A stretch of 28,635 nt of DNA from the NCBI GenBank assembly GCA_045133615.1, contig JBGUUQ010000035.1:1-28635 (forward strand), in the 5' to 3' direction. Position 1 is the stretch's first letter; every line of letters begins with the position of its first letter. Shown in pieces: positions 1 through 7,266 of the stretch. The notes below the pieces were generated by a model. The model saw only the letters and a list, made by a program, of their open reading frames with translations. It did not search any database and had not been told where the DNA came from. A program made the position numbers and the translations under genes. The stretch is from M3 sp045133615 (GTDB lineage: Bacteria > Bacteroidota > Bacteroidia > Bacteroidales > Muribaculaceae).

Positions 1-86
1 TGAAGGTCGAAATAACGAAGAAAACGTTAATTAAGTGGTATACTTTTCAATTATTATAGTGGTATACTTTTCGATTACTATCTACA
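1..86. mobile_element. Probable right or left end of an IS (IS21-type) insertion
   Basis: This stretch does not belong to the transporter gene that follows. It is AT-rich, has an in-frame TAG at 57-59 and carries two tandem 24-bp units. Repeated copies of a sequence near the terminus are typical of IS21-family elements, whose ends run TG...CA. A possible CA terminus lies at 85-86, just before transporter-like codons resume. No transposase gene is visible because the window starts here; the TGA at position 1 could be the stop of an upstream istB-like gene, but that is a guess. The family assignment is inference and the exact boundary is uncertain by several bases. Confidence 0.45.
34..81. repeat. 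Two tandem 24-bp direct repeats
   Basis: Positions 34-57 and 58-81 are two head-to-tail 24-bp copies that both begin AGTGGTATACTTTTC and differ at only two positions. They lie inside the presumed IS end, where such repeats would serve as transposase binding sites. The repeat itself is directly visible; its role is inferred. Confidence 0.85.
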
Positions 87-749
87 TCTCGTCAAGCCGA
101 CAAGAATCAGGGTGGATTGAAATTACTGTTCAGCCGTCCGTTTGCAACCGTATTGGTGCTCGGTATCATCATCGCTGTATTCCAGCAATGGAGCGGCACC
201 AACGTGATATTCAACTACGCTCAAGAAATCTTTGCCAACGCCGGTTACGACCTCGGCGAGATGTTATTTAATATCGTGCTCACAGGCATCACCAACGTCG
301 TTTTCACTTTCGTAGCCATATACACAGTCGACAAACTCGGACGACGCAAACTCATGCTCATCGGAGCCGGTGGACTCGCCGTTATCTACGCTATACTCGG
401 TACATGCTACTACCTCAACGTGACAGGATTCTTTATGGTAATCCTCGTCGTGGCAGCCATCGCCTGCTATGCAATGACTCTCGGACCGATAGCATGGGTA
501 CTTATCGCCGAAATATTCCCCAATCGCGTACGTTCGGTAGCTGTTGCCACTTGCACATTTGCCCTCTGGGTAGGCAGCTTCTCCCTCACCTACACATTCC
601 CGTTGCTTAACAATGCATTGGGTAGCTACGGCACTTTCTGGATTTATGCCGGAATATGCGCTCTAAGCCTTATCTATTTCATTCGTCGTCTCCCTGAGAC
701 CAAAGGCAAGAGCCTCGAACAATTGGAAAAAGAACTCATTAAGAAATAA
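87..749 (+). pseudogene. Sugar-porter MFS transporter, C-terminal half only
   Basis: The reading frame encodes the second half of a major facilitator superfamily sugar porter (XylE/GLUT-like proton symporter of the inner membrane). Visible family signatures are FQQWSGTNVIFNYAQEIF at the start of TM7, the DKLGRR loop motif after TM8, the GPIAWVLIAEIFPNRVR region around TM10, and the closing RLPETKGKSLEQLEKEL. About six membrane segments are present; the usual ~450-480-residue protein has twelve. The N-terminal half is missing: the frame runs back only to about position 60, where TAG (57-59) and the IS-like sequence block it. TTG at 117 could start a fragment, but a half transporter should not work. 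Its neighbours (DUF5107-TPR, aldose epimerase) suggest a pentose or hexose substrate. It is either an IS-disrupted gene or one rearranged at the window edge. Confidence 0.8.
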
Positions 750-775
750 GAATCAAACAAACCGAACAAACATCT

Positions 776-3700
776 ATGGTAAAAGCATGGAAAGAAAAAG
801 TGGTTATCCCCACCTATGAAGTGGGGAAACCCGAAAAGAACCCTATCTTCCTTGAAAAGCGCGTGTATCAAGGTTCAAGCGGTGTCGTTTACCCCTATCC
901 GGTAATCGAATCCATCGCCAACGAAAAGACCGACAAAGAGTACAACGCCGTTTTCATCGAAAACGAATATATCAAAGTAATGGTACTTCCCGAACTTGGC
1001 GGTCGCGTGCAGATGGCGTACGACAAAATCAAACAACGCCATTTCGTCTACTACAACCACGTCATCAAGCCCGCTCTTGTAGGGCTTGCCGGTCCGTGGA
1101 TTTCCGGAGGTATCGAATTCAACTGGCCGCAACACCACCGCCCCTCGACATTCATGCCTGTCGATTGCGACATCGAAGAGCATGAAGACGGCTCAGTGAC
1201 CGTATGGGTCAGTGAAATGGAGCGCATGTTCCACCAAAAAGGAATGGCAGGCTTCACACTCCGCCCCGGTTGTGCATATCTCGAAATCAAGGGTGTACTC
1301 TACAACCGCACCGATGTGCCTCAAACATTCCTTTGGTGGGCAAATCCAGCCGTTGCCGTCAACGACCACTACCGCTCGGTATTCCCACCCGACATCAACG
1401 CCGTATTCGACCATGGGAAACGTGCCGTAAGCTCATTCCCCATTGCCACCGGCACATACTACAAAATGGACTATTCTGCCGGTGTCGATATCGCCAACTA
1501 CAAAAACATTTTCGTCCCCACCTCATATATGGGAGTAAATTCAAAATACGACTTTGAAGGCGGTTATGAATTCGACACCCAAGCAGGCATGCTCCATGTA
1601 GCAAGTCACCACGTATCTCCCGGCAAAAAGCAATGGACTTGGGGTAACGGCGATTTCGGACGCGCATGGGATAGGAATCTCACCGATGAAGACGGTCCAT
1701 ATATCGAATTGATGGCCGGTGTATATACCGAAAACCAACCCGACTTCTCTTGGCTTCAGCCTTACGAAGAGAAGGAATTCACCCAATACTTCCTCCCCTA
1801 CCGAGAACTCGGTGTGGTGAAAAATGCCAACAAAGACCTACTCCTCAACATCGACCCCGTAGATGGCGGAAAAGTTCACCTCAAAATTTTCGCCACTTCG
1901 GCACAAGAAATCAATGTTATTCTTCGCGGAGACGACGGACGAATCTATTTCAACGGACAATTTTCGGTAAGTCCTGAAAAAATCCTCGAAGAGACCATCG
2001 ATGTTGAAGGCACTCCTTTCGATGCCATCACTCTCGATATCGAAAAATCAGGACGTACTGTTCTTTCGTGGCATGCCGAACCCGACGAAATACGTCCAAT
2101 TCCCGATGCCGCAGAAGCAGCATTGTCGCCGGAAGACACAAAAACCAACGAACAACTGTTCCTCACCGGTCTTCATCTTGAGCAGTATCGCCACGCAACA
2201 TATAGCCCCGTAGACTACTACGAAGAAGCCCTTCGCCGCGACCCGCTCGACGTACAGTGTAACAATGCTCTCGGATTATGGTATATCCGGAAGGGGCGTT
2301 TCGATGTAGCCGAAAAATACCTCACCACTGCGGTGAAAGTATTGCAAAAACGTAATCCGAATCCATACAACGGCGAACCCATTTATAATCTTGGCGTCGC
2401 ACTCAAATATCAAGGACGCATCGACGAAGCCTACGCTCGTTTCTATAAATCCACATGGAACGGAGCATGGCAAGATGCCGGCTATCTCGCATGTGCACAA
2501 ATCTCGACCATGCAAGGACGCAACGACGATGCTCTTTACGAGGCCGACCGTTCTTTGATACGCAATTGGCACAACCACAAAGCCCGCGCGCTAAAAGCCG
2601 CTATACTCTACCAAATGGGGCGCATCGACGATGCATCGACATTCATCGACGAATCTCTCGCCATTGACCGTTTCAATTACGGTGCTCTCTACATCAAGTA
2701 TCTCATCACCAAAGACGAAACGGTCCTCACTCGCTTGATTAGCTTGATGCGCGACGATGCTCATAATTACGATGAGATTGCTCTCGACTTCTGTGCTGCC
2801 GGATTTTGGGATATTGCCGATTCATTATGGCAAATCGCAATCGATTGCAAAGCCACCACCCCGATGACATTCTACTATCTCGGTTGGTGCCGACTCTGCG
2901 CTGGCAATATCGATGCCGCAGAATCCACATTCTCTCTTGCGGCACAACAATGTCCCGACTTCTGTTTCCCGAATCGTCTTGATGCCGTTGTTGCACTCAA
3001 TGCCGCCCTCTCCGTCAATCCCGACGACCACCGCGCACTTTACTATCTCGGCAACCTCTACTACGATAAGCGTCAATACGACATCGCTATCGATGCGTGG
3101 ACTAAATCGGCAGAACTCAATCCGGAATTCCCGACCGTATGGCGTAATCTCGCCTTAGGATGTTTCAACAAACGCAACGAGGAAGAGAACGCCGTTGCTT
3201 ACATGGAAAAAGCATTCACCCTCGATATTACCGATCACCGCATCCTGATGGAACTTGACCAACTCTACAAGCGTCTGCGTCGTCCGCATGCCGACCGCCT
3301 CGCATTGCTCCGCACGCATCACGAATTGGTCGAACAGCGCGACGACCTCGTACTCGAAGAGATTACCCTCCTCAACCAACTCGGCCAACATGAAGAAGCC
3401 AAAGCCATCCTCGACTCTCATATCTTCCACCCGTGGGAAGGCGGCGAAGGCAAAGTGCCAATGCAGTATCAGACCGCACGAGTTGAACTTGCAAAGATTG
3501 CCATTGCCGAAGGTAGATACACCGATGCCATATCACTCCTTGAAGAGTGTCTCGAATATCCCCACCACCTTGGCGAGGGAAAACTCTATGGAGCGCAAGA
3601 AAACGACTTCTACTATTTCCTCGGGCAAGCCTACGAAGCCCTCGGCAATGCCGACAAAGCCCGTGAATGTTATGAGCTAGCCACCATTGGTCCGACAGAA

Positions 3701-4072
3701 CCGGCAGCAGCTCTCTACTACAACGATGCCAAGCCCGACAAGATTTTCTACGCTGGTCTCGCATTCCGTGCACTCGGCGATGAGAACAAAGCCCGCAGCT
3801 ATTTCAATCGCCTTGTCGATTATGGCAAACAGCACCTACACGATGTTGTCAAAATGGACTATTTCGCAGTTTCTCTCCCCGACTTGCTGATTTGGGAAGA
3901 CGACCTCCAACTTCGCAATCGTATTCATTGTCTTTACATGCTTTCTCTCGGCAATGCCGGATTAGGAAACATCAAGAAATCCCACGAATACCTCGAAGAG
4001 GTCAAATCTCTCGACATCAACCATCAGGGAGCGCAATCGTTAGATAGCCTATCAACATATAATCGAGTATGA
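776..4072 (+). CDS. DUF5107 and tetratricopeptide-repeat protein
   Basis: A 1098-residue protein with no signal peptide or membrane segment, so probably cytoplasmic. Residues 1 to about 440 resemble the DUF5107 domain; the stretch MVLPELGGRVQMAYDK resembles the start of the galactose-mutarotase beta-sandwich fold, and ISGGIEFNWPQHH is a conserved-looking His-rich motif. Residues from about 470 to the end are helical TPR-type repeats, for example LGLWYIRKGRFDVAEKYL, LGNLYYDKRQYDIAIDAW and LGQAYEALGNADKARECYEL. The biochemical role of this family is not known to me. A sugar-binding or modifying head on a protein-binding TPR tail is a reasonable reading. It starts 26 bases after the transporter remnant and its stop overlaps the galM start (ATGA at 4069-4072), so it is translationally coupled to an aldose epimerase. 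Function is inferred from context only. Confidence 0.85.
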   Translation: MVKAWKEKVVIPTYEVGKPEKNPIFLEKRVYQGSSGVVYPYPVIESIANEKTDKEYNAVFIENEYIKVMVLPELGGRVQMAYDKIKQRHFVYYNHVIKPALVGLAGPWISGGIEFNWPQHHRPSTFMPVDCDIEEHEDGSVTVWVSEMERMFHQKGMAGFTLRPGCAYLEIKGVLYNRTDVPQTFLWWANPAVAVNDHYRSVFPPDINAVFDHGKRAVSSFPIATGTYYKMDYSAGVDIANYKNIFVPTSYMGVNSKYDFEGGYEFDTQAGMLHVASHHVSPGKKQWTWGNGDFGRAWDRNLTDEDGPYIELMAGVYTENQPDFSWLQPYEEKEFTQYFLPYRELGVVKNANKDLLLNIDPVDGGKVHLKIFATSAQEINVILRGDDGRIYFNGQFSVSPEKILEETIDVEGTPFDAITLDIEKSGRTVLSWHAEPDEIRPIPDAAEAALSPEDTKTNEQLFLTGLHLEQYRHATYSPVDYYEEALRRDPLDVQCNNALGLWYIRKGRFDVAEKYLTTAVKVLQKRNPNPYNGEPIYNLGVALKYQGRIDEAYARFYKSTWNGAWQDAGYLACAQISTMQGRNDDALYEADRSLIRNWHNHKARALKAAILYQMGRIDDASTFIDESLAIDRFNYGALYIKYLITKDETVLTRLISLMRDDAHNYDEIALDFCAAGFWDIADSLWQIAIDCKATTPMTFYYLGWCRLCAGNIDAAESTFSLAAQQCPDFCFPNRLDAVVALNAALSVNPDDHRALYYLGNLYYDKRQYDIAIDAWTKSAELNPEFPTVWRNLALGCFNKRNEEENAVAYMEKAFTLDITDHRILMELDQLYKRLRRPHADRLALLRTHHELVEQRDDLVLEEITLLNQLGQHEEAKAILDSHIFHPWEGGEGKVPMQYQTARVELAKIAIAEGRYTDAISLLEECLEYPHHLGEGKLYGAQENDFYYFLGQAYEALGNADKARECYELATIGPTEPAAALYYNDAKPDKIFYAGLAFRALGDENKARSYFNRLVDYGKQHLHDVVKMDYFAVSLPDLLIWEDDLQLRNRIHCLYMLSLGNAGLGNIKKSHEYLEEVKSLDINHQGAQSLDSLSTYNRV

Positions 4073-5112
4073 AATCCTTGTGTTCAAGAGTTATGTCGCC
4101 AATCGGCGACATAACTCTTATTTCTTTGACCAATCGGCCCGGAGCTTCTGTCACATTATCAAGCCTCGGAGCGGGAATCGTCGGCATAAAAGTGCCTGAC
4201 CGCAACGGACATCTCGACGATGTAGTCCTCGGATATGCCAATCCCGCTGACTACATAAACGACGGTCCGTGTGCCGGCAAAACCCTCGGTCGCTACGCCA
4301 ATCGCATATCAAATGCCCGATTCATCCTCAATGGCAATACCTACCGGCTGCCACAAAACGACGGAGCAAACTCACTGCATGGTGGGATAAACGGATTCAT
4401 GAACCGAATATGGGACGTCGAAACCTCCGACGCCAAGGTTATATTCAGCTACACATCTGCCGATGGAGAAGAGGGTTATCCGGGCCAATTGAAAGTAACC
4501 GTTACATACGAGTGGACCGACGATTGCCGATTGATAATAACGTTTAATGCCGTTACTGATAGTCCGACAATCATCAATCTTACCAACCACGCATATTTCA
4601 ACCTCAACGGCGAGGATTCCGGCAGCATATTCGACCATACGCTGCATCTATATGCGTCATCCTATCTGCCTGTCGATTCTTGCCACATCCCGACCGGCGA
4701 AATAGCCCCCACCTGTGGCACTCCGATGGATTTTTCCACCCCAAAGAAAATAGGGCACGACATCAACGCCGATTTTGACGCGGTAAAAATCGGTCGTGGG
4801 TATAATCATTTTTGGATTCTCGACGGAGATTACACCGGCGAATTAAAAAAAGGGGCTGAACTTTTCTCCGAAAAAAGCGGTCGCTTGCTCGAAGTCTACA
4901 CCACTCAACGGGGAATACAGATTTACACCGGCGGATGGCTTAACGACAGTCCCAAAAGCCACAGCGGGCGCAGCTACAACAATCACGACGGAGTGGCGCT
5001 TGAATGTCAGGGATTTACCGATGCGCCTAACCACCCGAACTTTCCTTCTCAAATCCTCCTCCCCGGAGAAAAATACGACCGGACAATAATCTATCAATTC
5101 AAAACAGTATAG
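4069..5112 (+). CDS. galM: Aldose 1-epimerase (galactose mutarotase)
   Basis: A 347-residue cytosolic enzyme of the galactose mutarotase family that interconverts alpha and beta anomers of aldoses such as galactose, glucose, xylose or arabinose. Family landmarks are all present: LHGG with His104, NHAYFNL with His174 (catalytic acid), RGYNHFWIL, TQRGIQIYTGGW, and GVALECQGF with Glu312 (catalytic base), followed by DAPNHPNFPS near the C terminus. Length is normal. The start overlaps the upstream stop as ATGA. A second in-frame ATG at 4093 would also give a plausible N terminus, because homology begins only at about SPIGDITLISLTN. That ATG lies inside a 15-bp perfect hairpin. No signal peptide is seen, unlike some Bacteroides homologues. 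It presumably supplies the correct anomer for the sugar entering through the neighbouring MFS porter. Confidence 0.93.
   Translation: MKSLCSRVMSPIGDITLISLTNRPGASVTLSSLGAGIVGIKVPDRNGHLDDVVLGYANPADYINDGPCAGKTLGRYANRISNARFILNGNTYRLPQNDGANSLHGGINGFMNRIWDVETSDAKVIFSYTSADGEEGYPGQLKVTVTYEWTDDCRLIITFNAVTDSPTIINLTNHAYFNLNGEDSGSIFDHTLHLYASSYLPVDSCHIPTGEIAPTCGTPMDFSTPKKIGHDINADFDAVKIGRGYNHFWILDGDYTGELKKGAELFSEKSGRLLEVYTTQRGIQIYTGGWLNDSPKSHSGRSYNNHDGVALECQGFTDAPNHPNFPSQILLPGEKYDRTIIYQFKTV
4086..4119 (+). promoter_or_regulatory. 15-bp perfect hairpin at the galM start
   Basis: Positions 4086-4100 (AAGAGTTATGTCGCC) are perfectly complementary to 4105-4119, with a 4-base loop AATC. The stem starts 15 bases after the galM ATG (4069-4071) and contains the alternative in-frame ATG at 4093. 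It lies inside coding sequence and has no T-run after it, so it is not a standard terminator. It could slow or gate galM translation, be an mRNA processing or stabilising element in the bicistronic transcript, or be a protein-binding palindrome. The structure is seen; the role is not known. Confidence 0.6.
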
Positions 5113-5185
5113 CTCGGCTCAGCAGCATATTCCATCAAAATAAGAATTCAAGTGAGACTTCCACCGCCTTTATCTTAATCTGTTT

Positions 5186-5217
5186 TTTGCACATCTCAAT
5201 TATTATTTCTAAATTTG
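5186..5217 (+). promoter_or_regulatory. Bacteroidota-type promoter for the antiporter gene
   Basis: A TTTG at 5186-5189 and TAAATTTG at 5210-5217 are separated by 20 bases, a full match to the TTTG-N19-21-TAnnTTTG pattern known from Bacteroides. Transcription would begin a few bases after 5217, giving a short leader of about 25 bases before the ATG at 5248. Confidence 0.75.
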
Positions 5218-5247
5218 ATGTCAAAGACTCTCTAAATCTACAAAAAG

Positions 5248-6750
5248 ATGGAAATTACAGCAAGCAACATAATGCTCATAGTGGCCGTGCTACTGTTTTT
5301 GAGCGTATTGGTAGGAAAAGCCGGTGGCCGACTCGGTATGCCCGCACTTTTGTTGTTTTTGGGTGTCGGAATGATTGCCGGCATCGATGGTTTCGGACTA
5401 CAGTTCGACAACGCCGCCATTGCCCAATTCATCGGTATGATATCGTTAAGTATCATCTTGTTTTCCGGTGGTGTCGATACTAAATTCAGCGATATCCGAC
5501 CGATTATAGGACCGGGGGTAATGCTCGCCACAGTCGGAGTGTTGCTCACTACCGGTATCACAGGAGCATTTATCTACTACATAATGCAATGGCTGATTCC
5601 CGAACACGCCTTCGGTTGGACTGAATCGCTTCTGCTTGCTGCTATCATGTCCTCTACCGATTCTGCTTCGGTTTTCTCCATTCTCAATACATCCAAGACC
5701 GGATTAAAACAAAATCTCAAGCCCACACTTGAGCTTGAGAGCGGTAGTAACGACCCGATGGCTTATCTCCTTGTCATCATTCTCATCGATATCATTGAGA
5801 GCGGAGGAGCAATGGACTCTTCATTATGGTTTCATTCTGCCGGTCTTCTTTGTCAGCAACTCGTACTCGGCGTAATCGGTGGTGTCGCCATTGGCTATGC
5901 TTCAGTATGGGTTATAAACCACATGCGAGTATCCAACGAGTTCCTTTACCCCGTAATGGTAATAGCATGCGTATTCTTCGCATTCACGCTTACGGAGGCA
6001 ATCGGAGGCAACAGCTACCTCGCTGTTTATATTGCAGGATTGGTTGTCGGCAACTGCAAATTATCGCTCAAGCACACCATCACCACATTTTTCGGTGGAT
6101 TCACTTGGCTCGTGCAAATCATCATGTTCCTTTCACTCGGATTGCTTGTCAACCCGCATGAATTAGTCAAAATCATCATTCCCGGCATAATGCTCGGAAT
6201 CTTCATGATTGTGTTTGCCCGACCGATTGCCGTATTTATTTCGCTCCTTCCGTTCAGACGATTCACCACAAAAGCCCGTCTCTACATTTCATGGGTCGGA
6301 CTTCGCGGAGCTGTGCCTATTATCTTTGCCACCTATGCGCTCATGTCGCCAGAGGTCGAGCACGCACGTTTCATGTTCAACATAGTATTCATCATCACCA
6401 TCCTATCGCTTATTGTCCAAGGCACCACAGTCAACTCCATGGCAGGATGGCTCGGTCTGCGTGCCCCGTATAAAGAAAAGGAATTCAACATCAATCTCCC
6501 GGATGAAATATCCGCTGCAATGCAAGAGATGCCGGTCACATCGCAACTCCTTCGCGATGGCGAATCACTTCGCGAAATCCATCTGCCGGCCAACACCCTT
6601 GTAATTCTCGTAAAACGCGACGGACAATATCTCGTGCCAACCGGCAACACCCGATTACATCTCGGCGACACACTCCTTGTCATAGCCGAAGAAGAGCAAT
6701 CACTCCAAGAATTGCTGAATCAGCATATCGAAGCTCACAGCGCCACATGA
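5248..6750 (+). CDS. K+/H+ antiporter, CPA1 family, NhaP2/CvrA-like
   Basis: A 500-residue inner-membrane cation/proton antiporter. About twelve to thirteen hydrophobic segments occupy residues 5-400. Family features include RLGMPALLLFLGVGMIAG near the N terminus, LFSGGVDTKF, MSSTDSASVFSIL and ELESGSNDPMAYLL (the acidic ion-binding region), and WVGLRGAVPIIFA late in the membrane domain. Residues from about 410 form a soluble regulatory domain of the TrkA-C/RCK_C type (LPANTLVILVKRDGQYLVPTGNTRLHLGDTLLVIA). This domain layout matches the potassium/proton antiporter NhaP2 (CvrA), so the likely role is K+ efflux in exchange for H+ in pH or osmotic control. It has its own promoter, and its last 16 bases overlap the 3' end of the opposite-strand gene. 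Ion preference cannot be read from sequence. Confidence 0.9.
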   Translation: MEITASNIMLIVAVLLFLSVLVGKAGGRLGMPALLLFLGVGMIAGIDGFGLQFDNAAIAQFIGMISLSIILFSGGVDTKFSDIRPIIGPGVMLATVGVLLTTGITGAFIYYIMQWLIPEHAFGWTESLLLAAIMSSTDSASVFSILNTSKTGLKQNLKPTLELESGSNDPMAYLLVIILIDIIESGGAMDSSLWFHSAGLLCQQLVLGVIGGVAIGYASVWVINHMRVSNEFLYPVMVIACVFFAFTLTEAIGGNSYLAVYIAGLVVGNCKLSLKHTITTFFGGFTWLVQIIMFLSLGLLVNPHELVKIIIPGIMLGIFMIVFARPIAVFISLLPFRRFTTKARLYISWVGLRGAVPIIFATYALMSPEVEHARFMFNIVFIITILSLIVQGTTVNSMAGWLGLRAPYKEKEFNINLPDEISAAMQEMPVTSQLLRDGESLREIHLPANTLVILVKRDGQYLVPTGNTRLHLGDTLLVIAEEEQSLQELLNQHIEAHSAT

Positions 6751-7091
6751 ATCCATATGCCGCCCTGCTCCCATATCAACTCCGTATGAGGCAGCGTCGA
6801 TAAGATTTTAAACAATTCTCGGTTTTTGTCCCGGTACCCCGTCGTAATGTCAGCCGCTCGTCCTTGCAAATGATAAGATTTGTTTGCACCGCCGACTGCC
6901 CGATTCAAAACCACGCTTCTATAGCCACTATTTACCCGTATCGGCATTCCGAGTCGTTCACGGGCGGGGTCAAGCACATTCTCAACAAGCCGAATTAAAT
7001 TTGCCGTAACATCTCCGCTGGGCACATTGTCAATTCCGCGACGGCGGGCAGTCGCACTCCTTGTCATCTCATCAATAGTAAAATACTTCAT
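6735..7091 (-). CDS. M15-family zinc peptidase (D-Ala-D-Ala carboxypeptidase/endolysin-like)
   Basis: A 118-residue single-domain protein of the Peptidase_M15_3 type, which cleaves peptides in peptidoglycan. Visible motifs are SGYRS (55-59), HLQGRAADI giving zinc ligands His74 and Asp81, and WIHVAL giving the third ligand His115. There is no signal peptide or anchor, so how it would reach the wall is unclear. Proteins of this size are common both as Bacteroidales housekeeping genes and as phage endolysins in this phylum; no other phage gene is nearby. Its 3' end overlaps the antiporter gene by 16 bases in convergent orientation. Upstream on the minus strand a TAGTTTTG at 7117-7124 could be the -7 element, with no clear -33 partner. 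Confidence 0.85.
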   Translation of the reverse strand: MKYFTIDEMTRSATARRRGIDNVPSGDVTANLIRLVENVLDPARERLGMPIRVNSGYRSVVLNRAVGGANKSYHLQGRAADITTGYRDKNRELFKILSTLPHTELIWEQGGIWIHVAL

Positions 7092-7175
7092 AGTCTATTG
7101 TTTTTGGAATTTCCCGCAAAACTACGTCAGAAAGACCGACTCATTACGCCATAATATCGCACTTCCATATTCAAA

Positions 7176-7207
7176 TTTGACCGTTTCGACTAATTTCGTT
7201 AACTTTG
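7176..7207 (+). promoter_or_regulatory. Bacteroidota-type promoter for the GH2 gene
   Basis: TTTG at 7176-7179 and TAACTTTG at 7200-7207 with a 20-base spacer match the Bacteroides consensus fully. The predicted leader is about 50 bases of AT-rich sequence before the ATG at 7267. Confidence 0.75.
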
Positions 7208-7266
7208 AACTCGAAAAACATCGGCATTTTACTTAATTCTAACATATATTTATTACTATCCTCATT

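Noticed and set aside
6735..7091. M15 peptidase as part of a prophage
   Set aside because: No holin, tail, capsid or integrase genes on either side; neighbours are chromosomal genes with regular promoters.
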